Shown here in pieces: positions 19,208-27,615 of a stretch of DNA of 64,000 bases. The notes under the pieces are model-generated. The model saw only the letters and a program-made list of their open reading frames with translations, made no database searches and was not told the DNA's origin. The position numbers and the translations under genes were made by a program. Origin of the DNA: Spirochaetota bacterium (GTDB lineage: Bacteria > Spirochaetota > Spirochaetia > Treponematales > Rectinemataceae); NCBI GenBank assembly GCA_022711355.1, contig JAKLFE010000004.1:1-64000 (forward strand), written 5' to 3'. Numbering within the stretch: position 1 is the first letter of the stretch; each line of letters starts with the position of its first letter.

Positions 19208-19993
19208 GTGAAGCAGTTCGAGGCCCGCATCCGGTCCAACCGCGCGGTGGCGCCGCTGTGGAGGGAGCTCGTCCTCTCCTGGGAGGCCGAGCGGCCCCTT
19301 CCCGGCCAGTTCCTGACCCTCCGCGCCTCGCCCCGCTACGATCCCCTCCTGCGCCGGCCCTTCGCCTTCGCCGGCTTCTCCGAGGGAGCTGAAGGCGGCC
19401 CCCCCTCCGCCTCCCTCCTCTACCAGGTCAGGGGCCAGGCCACCGCCCTGCTCGCCGACCTCGCCGCGGGCGCCTGGGTCGACGTCCTCGGGCCCCTGGG
19501 CAGGCCCTTCCCCCCGTCCGCGCCGGGCGAGCGGCCCCTCCTCGTCGCCGGGGGCATCGGGCTCGGGCCCGTCCTCTTCCTCGCGCGCGAGCTTGAGGCC
19601 GCAGACGCGCGGCCCCTCCTGGTCCTCGGCTTCCGCGACGCGGCCGCGATACCCGACATCGAGCTGCCCCCCGGCGCGGTCGTCTGCACCGACGACGGCT
19701 CGGCCGGGGAGCGCGGCTTCCCCTCGGAGTGGATAGCGCGCAACGTCTCGCCGGACGGTCGCGCGCGCATATACGGCTGCGGCCCGGGCCCCCTGCTCGC
19801 CTCCCTGGCCTCCCTCGCCGCCGCGCGCTCCTGGGCCTCGAGCCTCTCGGCCGAGCAGTGGATGGCCTGCGGGGTCGGTGCCTGCGCCGGCTGCGCCCTG
19901 CCCAAGGCCGACGGCTCGGGCTTCCTCCGCGCCTGCGCCGAGGGGCCGGTCTTCGAGGGCTCCGAGATCGACTGGAAGGGGAGCGCGCGATGA
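19208..19993 (+). CDS. pyrK: Dihydroorotate dehydrogenase B electron-transfer subunit
   Basis: 261 residues from GTG. The FAD-binding motif LRRPFAFAGFS and the NAD-site glycine loop VAGGIGLGPVLFLAREL precede the [2Fe-2S] ligands C221, C226, C229 and C243 (CGVGACAGC...RAC). PyrK passes electrons from PyrD to NAD+ in pyrimidine synthesis. A TTG at 19172 opens the frame but is part of the -35 TTGACA. The first residues KQFEARIRSNR fit the family start. The stop overlaps the pyrD start (ATGA). Confidence 0.92.
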   Translation: MKQFEARIRSNRAVAPLWRELVLSWEAERPLPGQFLTLRASPRYDPLLRRPFAFAGFSEGAEGGPPSASLLYQVRGQATALLADLAAGAWVDVLGPLGRPFPPSAPGERPLLVAGGIGLGPVLFLARELEAADARPLLVLGFRDAAAIPDIELPPGAVVCTDDGSAGERGFPSEWIARNVSPDGRARIYGCGPGPLLASLASLAAARSWASSLSAEQWMACGVGACAGCALPKADGSGFLRACAEGPVFEGSEIDWKGSAR

Positions 19994-20940
19994 GCGGCCC
20001 CGATCTCCGCGTCCGACTCGGTCCCCTCGAGCTGCCCAATCCCGTCGGGGCGGCCTCGGGCACCTTCGGCTACGGGAGCGAGTACGAGGAGCTGGTCGAG
20101 GTCGACGGCCTCGGGGCCCTCTACACCAAGGCCGTCACCCTCGAGCCCCGGCCGGGCAACGCGGCCCCCCGCATCGTCGAGACCCCGGCCGGCATGATCA
20201 ACTCCATCGGCCTGGCCAATCCCGGCATCGCGGCCTTCGTCGCCGAGAAGCTGCCCGGCCTCGCGCGCCGCGCCTGCCCGGTCGTCGTCAACGTCGCCGG
20301 CGCCGCCGAGGCCGAGTACCTCGAGGTCCTCGAAAGGCTCGAGGAGGCGGCCGGCGCCTGGGAGGGCTTCCCGGGGCGCCGCACGGGAGTCGACGGCTAC
20401 GAGATCAACGTCTCCTGCCCCAACGTACGCCACGGCGGCATGGCCTTCGGCACGGACCCGGTTCAGGTCGAGCGCCTGACGCGCGCGTTGCGCGACCGAA
20501 CTCGCCGCTGCCTCGTCGTCAAGCTCACGCCCAACGTGACCGACATAGCGGCCGTCGCCAAGGCCGCCGAGGCCGGCGGGGCCGACGCGATCTCCTGCGT
20601 CAACACCCTCGTGGGCATGGTGATCGACGTCGCCAGGCGGAGGCCCGCCATAGCCATGGGCTCGGGGGGCCTCTCCGGCCCGGCCATACGCCCGGTGGGG
20701 GTGGCCTGCGCCTACAGGGTATCGCGGGCGGTCGGCATACCCGTCGTCGGCCTCGGGGGCATCATGTGCGCCGAGGACGCCCTGCAGTACCTCCTCGCGG
20801 GAGCCCGGGCCGTCCAGGTCGGCACCGGGACCTTCGTCGACCCGCGGACCGCGGCGCGCGTCCGGGACGGCATCGCCGCCTGGATGGCCGCGAACGGCGT
20901 CGCCCGCGTCGAGGACATCGCCGGGATGCTCCGCCCCTGA
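19990..20940 (+). CDS. pyrD: Dihydroorotate dehydrogenase B catalytic subunit
   Basis: 316 residues. The class 1B pattern is clear: NPVGAASGTFGYG at the start, YTKAVTLEPRPGN, the dihydroorotate site INSIGLANPGI, EINVSCPNV with the catalytic Cys, VVKLTPNV, and the FMN phosphate site GLGGIMCAEDA/GARAVQVGTGT. It oxidises dihydroorotate to orotate. It is coupled to pyrK by overlapping start and stop. A GC-rich palindrome (20945-20958) follows the stop. Confidence 0.96.
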   Translation: MSGPDLRVRLGPLELPNPVGAASGTFGYGSEYEELVEVDGLGALYTKAVTLEPRPGNAAPRIVETPAGMINSIGLANPGIAAFVAEKLPGLARRACPVVVNVAGAAEAEYLEVLERLEEAAGAWEGFPGRRTGVDGYEINVSCPNVRHGGMAFGTDPVQVERLTRALRDRTRRCLVVKLTPNVTDIAAVAKAAEAGGADAISCVNTLVGMVIDVARRRPAIAMGSGGLSGPAIRPVGVACAYRVSRAVGIPVVGLGGIMCAEDALQYLLAGARAVQVGTGTFVDPRTAARVRDGIAAWMAANGVARVEDIAGMLRP

Positions 20941-20956
20941 GCCCGGCGGCGCGCCG

Positions 20957-20989
20957 CCTAACGCCCTTCTAACAGAAGCCTAACGAAAA
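20957..20989 (+). promoter_or_regulatory. Putative Pho box (three 11-bp units)
   Basis: Units CCTAACGCCCT / TCTAACAGAAG / CCTAACGAAAA in exact 11-bp phase, the cleanest example in the window. A TATCCT -10 candidate follows at 21006-21011, just before the EAL/GGDEF gene. Confidence 0.68.
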
Positions 20990-21027
20990 GCGGGGCCGGC
21001 CCCGGTATCCTCGGCCGAGGAATGCAT

Positions 21028-22902
21028 ATGCAGGCGCAGCTACCCCGGCCCTGGCTCGAGATCCTCGCCTCCCTCGACCACGCCTTCCAGCCGATAGCCT
21101 CCCTCGCCGACGGCTCGGCCTACGGCTTCGAGGCCCTCCTCCGCGGCTGGGAGGGATGTGGCTTCACGAGCATAGCGGAGGTCTTCGACCGGGCCTACGA
21201 GGAGCGGATACTCTACGCCCTCGACCTGGCCCTCCGCGAGAAGGCATTCCGCAAGTTCGCCGGCCGCGGCCTCGAGCGGGCGAAGCTCTTCTACAACGTG
21301 GACAACCGCCTCCTCCAGATGCCCGACTACTCCACGGGCAACACCGGGCGACTGGCCGCCGAGGCCGCCCTCGCCCCCTCGCGCATCGTCATCGAGCTCT
21401 CGGAGCTCCACGAGCCCGACCAGCGCACGGGCTTCGACCGGGTGGTCGCGGCCTACCGAGGCCAGGGCTGCCGCATCGCCCTCGACGACTTCGGCACCGG
21501 CTACGCCGGCCTCAAGTTCCTCTACCGGGCCGAGCCCGACATCGTCAAGATAGACCGCTTCTTCGTCGCCGGGGCCGCGGACGACCCGCGCAAGGCCTCC
21601 TTCCTCGAGCGCATCGCCGGCCTGGCCCACCTCATGGGGGTCTCGGTCATAGCCGAGGGCGTGGAGACGGAGCGGGAGCTCAGGCTCTGCATGGAGGCCG
21701 GCTGCGACTACGTCCAGGGCTACTATATCGCCCGCCCGAGCGTCGCGGCCTCCGACATGGCCGCGGCCTATCCCCACGCCGCTAGCAAGGCCTGCGGCTA
21801 CCGCCGTTCCGCCTCGAGGGGCGGCCGCGTCGGGGCGGCCGACCTCCTGGCCACCGAGCCCGTCGAGCTCGGGCTCGACCTCGCCTCCCTGCTCGCGCGC
21901 TTCCGCAAGGAGCCGGAGCTCTCCATCCTCCCCGTGGTGGACGGCGAGGGAGAGCCCGTCGGCGCCTATCGCGCCCGGGACTTCCTCCAGTACCTGTACT
22001 CCCCCTTCGGCATCTCCCTCCTCGAGCACCAGATCGCCGAGGGCGGCTCCTCCTCCCTCGTCGCCCGGATCCCCGTCGTCGCCTCGGGCACCGAGCTCGG
22101 CCGCGTCGTCGAGCTCTACGGGGCCAACCCCGAATGCGGCGGGGTCATCGCCACCGAGGGCGGCCGCTACGCCGGGGTCCTCCCAGCCGAGTCCCTGCTC
22201 GCCCTGGTCGCCGACCTGGAGCTCGCCGAGGCCCGGGACCAGAACCCCCTCACCCGGCTCCCGGGCAACCTCCGCGTCTCCGAGGTCTGCGCCGAGCGCC
22301 TCGCGGAGCCCGGGGAGGGCGTCGCCTTCGTCTACTACGATTTCGACAACTTCAAGCCCTTCAACGACCGCTACGGCTTCCGCTCGGGCGACCGGGTGAT
22401 CATGCTCTTCGCGGACATCCTCAAGTCGAGCGTGGCGAGGCCGAAGGGCTTCATCGGCCACCTGGGCGGGGACGATTTCTTCGCCTGCCTGGAATCGGCC
22501 GACCCCGACCAGGTCCTCGAGGAGGTGAAAGCGACCGCCGGGCGCTTCGCCCGGGAGGCCTCCTCGTTCTACGCCCCCGCCGACCGCGAGCGGGGCTGGA
22601 TCAAGGGGCGCGACCGCTCGGGGCGCGAGCGGAGGATGAGCCTGCTCACGGTGAGCGCGGCCCTGGTCCACCTGCGGCCGGGGGCGAGCCTCGACGCCGA
22701 GGGGCTCTCGGAGGCCCTCGCCCTCCTTAAGAAGGAGGCCAAGGCCTCTCCCTCGCGCCTCGCCTTCCGCTCCTTCGGGCCGGGCCCCGAGGAGGAACGC
22801 GGAATCGCTGCCGGGGGATCCGGCGGCCCCCGCGCAGCGCCGGCCTCCCTCGAAGCTCCCGCCTCGCCCCCGATCTTCTCGCCCTCCCTCATCCTCGCCT
22901 AG
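21028..22902 (+). CDS. EAL-CBS-GGDEF cyclic-di-GMP signalling protein
   Basis: 624 residues. The EAL domain is near 5-245 with all key residues: EALLR (35-39), N in NVDNR, IELSE, DDFG (153-156), VKIDR and EGVE (around 210), then QGYYIARP. It is probably an active c-di-GMP phosphodiesterase. A CBS pair spans about 265-395. The C-terminal GGDEF domain carries GGDDF at 480-484, a conservative change at the fourth position, so cyclase activity is uncertain. No membrane span. GAGGA at 21017-21021 is correctly spaced for the ATG at 21028; an ATG at 21022 would add two residues. The Pho box upstream suggests phosphate control. Confidence 0.93.
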   Translation: MQAQLPRPWLEILASLDHAFQPIASLADGSAYGFEALLRGWEGCGFTSIAEVFDRAYEERILYALDLALREKAFRKFAGRGLERAKLFYNVDNRLLQMPDYSTGNTGRLAAEAALAPSRIVIELSELHEPDQRTGFDRVVAAYRGQGCRIALDDFGTGYAGLKFLYRAEPDIVKIDRFFVAGAADDPRKASFLERIAGLAHLMGVSVIAEGVETERELRLCMEAGCDYVQGYYIARPSVAASDMAAAYPHAASKACGYRRSASRGGRVGAADLLATEPVELGLDLASLLARFRKEPELSILPVVDGEGEPVGAYRARDFLQYLYSPFGISLLEHQIAEGGSSSLVARIPVVASGTELGRVVELYGANPECGGVIATEGGRYAGVLPAESLLALVADLELAEARDQNPLTRLPGNLRVSEVCAERLAEPGEGVAFVYYDFDNFKPFNDRYGFRSGDRVIMLFADILKSSVARPKGFIGHLGGDDFFACLESADPDQVLEEVKATAGRFAREASSFYAPADRERGWIKGRDRSGRERRMSLLTVSAALVHLRPGASLDAEGLSEALALLKKEAKASPSRLAFRSFGPGPEEERGIAAGGSGGPRAAPASLEAPASPPIFSPSLILA

Positions 22903-22910
22903 GCCCGCCC

Positions 22911-22929
22911 GGGCCCCGGGACGGGGCCC
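22911..22929 (+). terminator. GC hairpin after EAL/GGDEF gene
   Basis: GGGCCCCG and CGGGGCCC form an 8-bp stem with a 3-base loop, nine bases after the stop. No T tract follows, so it may only protect the transcript end. Confidence 0.4.
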
Positions 22930-22934
22930 CGTCG

Positions 22935-22967
22935 CCTAACGCAATCCTCATCCGATCCTCATTCAAG
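22935..22967 (+). promoter_or_regulatory. Putative Pho box of phoA (three 11-bp units)
   Basis: Units CCTAACGCAAT / CCTCATCCGAT / CCTCATTCAAG in 11-bp phase. The CTCAT form is closer to the enterobacterial CTGTCAT core than the CTAAC form elsewhere in the window. A TACCAT -10 candidate lies at 22995-23000. Confidence 0.65.
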
Positions 22968-23029
22968 CGAAACCACGGGCCATCCTCCTTCCCCTACCAT
23001 CGGCCCATCACAGACCAGGAGGTCCACAC

Positions 23030-24475
23030 ATGATGCGAAAGCTCTCGCGCGCGATCGCCGCCCTCGGCCTCGCGGCCGCCCTCGCGGTTCCCGCCGCGGC
23101 GGCCCCGAAGGCGAAGTACGTGTTCCTGTTCATCGGCGACGGCATGGCCTTGGCCCAGATCAACTCGGCCGCCGTCTATGCGAACGCGATGTCGAGCAAG
23201 GAAATCGCGATCAAGCCACTCGGCTTCTCGAAGCTCCCCGTCTCCGGCCTGACCACGACCCACGACGCCAGCTCCTTCATCACCGACTCGGCCTCGGCCG
23301 GCACGGCGATGGCCACGGGCAACAAGACCCTGAGCGGCGTGATCAACATGGACCCCGGCAAGACGGTCAAGTACCGGACCATAGCCGAGGAGGCCAAGGC
23401 CCTGGGCATGAAGGTGGGCATTGTCAGCTCGGTCTCCATCGACCACGCCACCCCCGCCTCCTTCTACGCCAAGGTCCCTTCGCGGAGCGACTACTACGCC
23501 ATCGGCGAGCAGCTCGCCGCGAGCGGTTTCGACTACTTCGGCGGCGGCGGCTTCCTCCAGCCCAAGGGCAAGAAGGGGGACCAGGCCGAGCTGACCGAGC
23601 TCGCGGCCAAGGCCGGCTACAAGGTCGTCGCCGGCAAGGAGCGGATCATGGCCCTGCGCAAGGGATCCGGCAAGGTCCTCGCGGTCGAGTCCCTCCTCCA
23701 GGACGCCTCGGCCCTGCACTACGATATGGACCGCCCCGCGGGCGCCGCGAGCCTCGCCGACTTCACCCGCGTCGGGATCGAGCTCCTCGGGGACGCGCCC
23801 AAGGGCTTCTTCATGATGGTCGAGGGAGGCAAGATCGACTGGGCCTGCCATGCCAACGACGCCGCGAGCTCCATCAAGGATACCCTCGCCTTCGACGCCG
23901 CGGTCTCCGAGGCCCTCGCCTTCATGGCCAAGCACCCCAAGGAGACCCTCATCGTCGTCACCGGCGACCATGAGACCGGCGGCATGAGCATCGGCTTCGC
24001 GGGCACCCAGTACTCCACCTTCTTCGACAAGGTGGCCAAGCAGACCATGAGCTTCCAGCGCTTCAACGACGAGGTGGTGAAGCCCTACAAGGACAAGGCC
24101 AAGAAGGATGAGGCCGACCTCGCCGACCTCCTCCCGGCCATCAAGGCCGCCTTCGGCCTCGAGCTCGGCGACCTCACGCCCCTCCAGCAGAACGAGCTCC
24201 AGTTCGCCTTCAACCGGACCATGGGGAACCAGGTCGTCCGCGCCGCGGCCGAGGATGCCTACCTCCTCTACGGCGGCTACGAGCCCCTGACGGTCAAGCT
24301 CACCCAGATCCTCAACCAGGCCGCCGGCATCGGCTGGACGAGCTACGCCCACACCGGCGTCCCCGTCGCCACCTTCGCCAAGGGATCGGGCCAGGAGCTC
24401 TTCGGCGGCCTGTACGACAACACCGACATCTACCGCAAGCTCTGCTCCGCCATGGGCATCCAGAAGAAGAATTAA
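23030..24475 (+). CDS. phoA: Alkaline phosphatase
   Basis: 481 residues. The signal peptide ends near PAAAAP (25), so the enzyme is exported. Metal ligand D37 sits in FLFIGDGMA and the nucleophile S87 in ITDSASAGTAMATGNKT. VSSVSIDHATPASFYA, MVEGGKIDWACHAND and VTGDHETGG supply the other Zn/Mg ligands. It releases phosphate from organic esters under starvation. AGGAGG lies well placed before the ATG pair at 23030/23033, and a Pho box lies upstream. A hairpin terminator follows the stop. Confidence 0.96.
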   Translation: MMRKLSRAIAALGLAAALAVPAAAAPKAKYVFLFIGDGMALAQINSAAVYANAMSSKEIAIKPLGFSKLPVSGLTTTHDASSFITDSASAGTAMATGNKTLSGVINMDPGKTVKYRTIAEEAKALGMKVGIVSSVSIDHATPASFYAKVPSRSDYYAIGEQLAASGFDYFGGGGFLQPKGKKGDQAELTELAAKAGYKVVAGKERIMALRKGSGKVLAVESLLQDASALHYDMDRPAGAASLADFTRVGIELLGDAPKGFFMMVEGGKIDWACHANDAASSIKDTLAFDAAVSEALAFMAKHPKETLIVVTGDHETGGMSIGFAGTQYSTFFDKVAKQTMSFQRFNDEVVKPYKDKAKKDEADLADLLPAIKAAFGLELGDLTPLQQNELQFAFNRTMGNQVVRAAAEDAYLLYGGYEPLTVKLTQILNQAAGIGWTSYAHTGVPVATFAKGSGQELFGGLYDNTDIYRKLCSAMGIQKKN

Positions 24476-24506
24476 TAAAAACGGCCCCGACCCCTCGAGG
24501 CGGGGC

Positions 24507-24537
24507 GGTCCCCGGTCACCCTTGGCCGGGGACCTTT
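24507..24537 (+). terminator. Rho-independent terminator after phoA
   Basis: GGTCCCCGG (24507-24515) pairs perfectly with CCGGGGACC (24526-24534), followed by TTTC. A smaller GCCCCG/CGGGGC stem (24484-24506) precedes it. Confidence 0.6.
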
Positions 24538-24564
24538 CATACGCATCCAGCCATAGGAGCCGTC

Positions 24565-25737
24565 ATGGAATTCCGAGACAGGCGCCGCGAGATGCTCTTC
24601 GCGGCCGCGCTCGCGATCGCGAGCGCCCTCATGCTCGCCCTGCCCTCGCCGGCCCGTTCCCCCTATCCCCAGGGCTCCTCGCTGCGCGCCGTGGGGGAGA
24701 TCCTCGCCGTCGACGACAGCCTAGTCAAGCGCATCGGCCCGATCAAGGAGGGCGACCAGCTCTTGAGCCTGCGCGTCCTCACCGGACCCTTCAAGGGCCG
24801 CGAATTCGAGTCCTCGAACCACCTCATCGGCAAGCTCGAGCTCGACAAGCTCTTCGCTCCGGGGGATCGGGCCCTCGTGATCCTCGACCTGAACGCCGAT
24901 CGGAGCGACGTGGCCTACGCCAATGTCCTCGACCACTTCCGCCTCGCCTCCTTAGTCCTGCTCGCGACCTGCTTCATCGCCCTCCTCGTCGTCTTCGGCA
25001 GGTGGACCGGCCTCAAGACCGCGCTCTGCTTCGCCTTCTCCGCGGTCGCGATCTTCAAGGTCCTCCTCCCCGCCATGCTCGTCGGGATCCACCCGGTCTT
25101 CGCCACCCTCGTCGTGGTCTCGGTCCTGGCCGCGGTCATATCCTTCCTCATAGGCGGCTTCACGAGGAAGGGCCTCGTCGCCTTCCTCGGATCGATGCTC
25201 GGGATACTGTCCACGGCCCTCCTGGCCGTCGTGGTCACGCGGATCCTAAAGCTCAACGGCGCGGGCATTCCCTATTCAGAGACCCTCCTGTATACGGGCT
25301 ACCAGCACCTCGACCTGGCCGCCATATTCTCCTCCGGCATCTTCCTCGCCTCCTCGGGGGCGGTCCTCGACCTCGCGATGGACATAGCGGCTGCCATGGA
25401 CGAGATCGCCTTCCACAAGCCCGATATCGGCAGGGGAAGCCTCCTTAAGTCCGGCTTCTCGATCGGGCGCATGGTGATCGGGACCCAGACGACCACCCTC
25501 CTGTTCGCCTATTCGAGCGGCTTCTCCGGGCTCCTCTTGACCTTCATCGCCCAGGGAGCGCCCTTGGCCAACGTCCTGAACATGGTCTACGTCTCCTCGG
25601 AACTCGCCAACATCCTCGTCGGCAGCCTCGGGCTCGTGCTAGTGGCGCCCTTCACCGCCATCGTCGGGGCCCTCCTGCTTTCGAAGCCTCGGGCCGCCTC
25701 GGCGGGGGCAAAAGAGGCCCATCTAACCCTTTCCTAA
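24565..25737 (+). CDS. YibE/F-like membrane protein
   Basis: 390 residues. A signal-anchor N-terminus is followed by an extracytoplasmic beta-rich domain (about 35-125) and then seven to eight membrane spans. The core SSGAVLDLAMDIAAAMDEI with GRSLLKSGFSIGRMVIGTQTTTLLFAYSS is diagnostic for the YibE/F family, whose function is not established. The gene sits between phoA and pstS but is separated from phoA by a terminator. Its last codons overlap the first units of the pstS Pho box. Confidence 0.88.
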   Translation: MEFRDRRREMLFAAALAIASALMLALPSPARSPYPQGSSLRAVGEILAVDDSLVKRIGPIKEGDQLLSLRVLTGPFKGREFESSNHLIGKLELDKLFAPGDRALVILDLNADRSDVAYANVLDHFRLASLVLLATCFIALLVVFGRWTGLKTALCFAFSAVAIFKVLLPAMLVGIHPVFATLVVVSVLAAVISFLIGGFTRKGLVAFLGSMLGILSTALLAVVVTRILKLNGAGIPYSETLLYTGYQHLDLAAIFSSGIFLASSGAVLDLAMDIAAAMDEIAFHKPDIGRGSLLKSGFSIGRMVIGTQTTTLLFAYSSGFSGLLLTFIAQGAPLANVLNMVYVSSELANILVGSLGLVLVAPFTAIVGALLLSKPRAASAGAKEAHLTLS

Positions 25738-25765
25738 CAATCGGCTCGCCGTTTCCTAACGCGCC
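25722..25765 (+). promoter_or_regulatory. Putative Pho box of pst operon (four 11-bp units)
   Basis: Units TCTAACCCTTT / CCTAACAATCG / GCTCGCCGTTT / CCTAACGCGCC in 11-bp phase; the third is degenerate. TACCTT at 25771-25776 is a -10 candidate. The box overlaps the stop codon of the YibE/F gene. Confidence 0.7.
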
Positions 25766-25807
25766 TCGCCTACCTTCGGGTACGAAATCCACTAGGGAGG
25801 AACCCAG

Positions 25808-26638
25808 ATGAAGAAGATCGCCGTCCTGATCCTCGCCCTCGCCGCCGGGGCGAGCGCCTTCGCCCAGCTCTCCGGCAGCTACACCTTCTCCGGCTCGACC
25901 ACGGTCGCGCCCATCGCCTTCGCCGCCATCGAGCAGTTCCAGAAGGCCAATCCCGGCGTCAAGATCTCCTACGAGGCCGTCGGCTCCGGCGCCGGCCTCA
26001 AGGCCCTCGCCGCCGGCACCGCCAGCCTGGCCGGCTCCTCGGCCGAGCTCTCCAAGGAGCAGCTCGACTCCGGCCTCAAGCCGGTGACCATCGCCCTCGA
26101 CGGCCTCTCCGTGGTCGTCAACAAGAACATCAAGCTCTCGAACATCACCACCGACAACCTCGCCAAGATCTACCACGGCGACATCGTCAACTGGAAGGAC
26201 GTCGGCGGCCCCGACCTCCCCATCGTCGTGGTCAACCGCGACGAGTCCTCCGGCACCTACGTGGCTTTCTGGGAGATCGTCTGCCAGAAGCCCTTCGGCA
26301 AGGCCATCGCCTACACGAAGAACGCCATCGTCGCCAAGGAGAACGGCGAGGTCGCGGCCAAGGTCGCCTCCACCCCCGGCTCCATCGGCTACGTGGGCAT
26401 GGCCTTCGTCGAGGAGGTCACCAAGGCCGGCGGCCGCAACCTCATGGTCAACGGGGTGGCCGACACCATCGCCAACGTCGTCGCCAAGAAGTACCCCATC
26501 AGCCGCCAGCTCTACCTCGTGACCAAGGGCGAGGCCGCCGCCGGCTCGGTCGAGAAGGCCTTCATCGACTACGTCCTCTCCCCCAAGGGCCAGGCCATCG
26601 TGAAGTCGGTGGACTTCATCCCGGTCCCGAAGAGCTAA
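25808..26638 (+). CDS. pstS: Phosphate-binding protein of the Pst transporter
   Basis: 276 residues. Signal peptide MKKIAVLILALAAGASAFAQ. Phosphate-binding segments are FSGSTTVAP (27-35), AVGSGAGL (57-64) and RDESSGTY (144-151). The lobe 2 pattern VVVNK...LAKIYHGDIVNWKDVGG...STPGSIGYVG is complete. No lipobox Cys, so it should be periplasmic and soluble. GGGAGG precedes the ATG. It heads pstSCAB-phoU-phoBR under a Pho box. Codon use is slightly more biased to AAG/ATC than its neighbours, consistent with high expression. Confidence 0.96.
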   Translation: MKKIAVLILALAAGASAFAQLSGSYTFSGSTTVAPIAFAAIEQFQKANPGVKISYEAVGSGAGLKALAAGTASLAGSSAELSKEQLDSGLKPVTIALDGLSVVVNKNIKLSNITTDNLAKIYHGDIVNWKDVGGPDLPIVVVNRDESSGTYVAFWEIVCQKPFGKAIAYTKNAIVAKENGEVAAKVASTPGSIGYVGMAFVEEVTKAGGRNLMVNGVADTIANVVAKKYPISRQLYLVTKGEAAAGSVEKAFIDYVLSPKGQAIVKSVDFIPVPKS

Positions 26639-26674
26639 GCTCAATAAGCGCAAGACTTTCGCAGCGATCACGAA

Positions 26675-26705
26675 GCCGGGCTCGCCGATTCCTGGCAAGC
26701 CCGGC
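26675..26705 (+). other. Intercistronic hairpin between pstS and pstC
   Basis: GCCGGGCT-C-GCC (26675-26686) pairs with GGC-A-AGCCCGGC (26694-26705) around a 7-base loop. No T tract follows. It probably protects the pstS message or attenuates read-through, allowing more PstS than permease. Confidence 0.55.
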
Positions 26706-26727
26706 CTCGCTTCATCAAGGAGAGCAG

Positions 26728-27615
26728 TTGAAAAGGCGCAGAATCGCCGAGCGAGGCATCGAGGGACTCTTGGTCTTCTGCGGAGCCCTTTCCATCCTCG
26801 CGGTCCTCTTCATCACCCTCTTCCTCTTCCTCCGTGGCGCCCCGCTGTTCAAAAAGGTCCCGCTCACGGAGTTCCTCTTCTCGACCCGCTGGGAGCCGAC
26901 CGCGGCGGATCCCGGCTACGGCATCCTTTCCTTCATCGTCGGCTCACTCCTCGTCACCGGGCTTTCACTCGTCTTCGCCGTGCCCGTCGGGCTTTCCGTC
27001 GGCGTCTACCTCGCCGAGCTCGCCCAGCAGCGCTTTTCGCGGGCCATCCGAACCGCGGTCGAGCTCCTCGCCGGCATTCCCTCGGTCATCTACGGGCTCT
27101 TCGGCATCGCCGTGATAGCGGGCCTGAACCGCTCCGCCTTCGGCGGGACCGGCTACGGGGTCCTCTCCGCCTCGATCATCCTCGCGATCATGACCCTGCC
27201 GACCATCATCAACGTCACCGAGGTCTCGCTCCGCGCCGTCCCCCGCGAGCTGCGCGAGGGCTCCCTGGCCCTGGGCGCCACCCAGTGGCAGACCATCATC
27301 CGGGTCCTCGTGCCCTCGGCCCGCTCCGGCATCGCGGCGGGCGTCATCCTCGGCATGGGAAGGGCCTTGGGGGAAACCATGGCCGTCCTCATGGTCGGCG
27401 GAAACGCCCCGATCATGCCCAAGGGCCTGAACGGCATGGTGCGGACCCTCACCATGAACATCATCACGGACATGAGCTACGCGAAGGACGATCATCTGAC
27501 CAGCCTCTTCGCCACGGGCATCGTCCTCTTCGTCTTCATACTCGCGCTCAACCTCGTCGTCCAGATCGCCTTGAAGCGCTCGCTCTCGGGCGCCGAGGGG
27601 GCCGCCGGTGCGTGA
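26728..27615 (+). CDS. pstC: Phosphate ABC transporter permease PstC
   Basis: 295 residues, TTG start with AAGGAG five to six bases upstream. Six spans. The permease EAA-loop region is [27 protein letters not shown], preceded by LAGIPSVIYGLFGI, and GRALGETMAVLMVGGN is typical of PstC. It forms the channel with PstA. The stop overlaps the GTG start of pstA. Confidence 0.94.
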   Translation: MKRRRIAERGIEGLLVFCGALSILAVLFITLFLFLRGAPLFKKVPLTEFLFSTRWEPTAADPGYGILSFIVGSLLVTGLSLVFAVPVGLSVGVYLAELAQQRFSRAIRTAVELLAGIPSVIYGLFGIAVIAGLNRSAFGGTGYGVLSASIILAIMTLPTIINVTEVSLRAVPRELREGSLALGATQWQTIIRVLVPSARSGIAAGVILGMGRALGETMAVLMVGGNAPIMPKGLNGMVRTLTMNIITDMSYAKDDHLTSLFATGIVLFVFILALNLVVQIALKRSLSGAEGAAGA

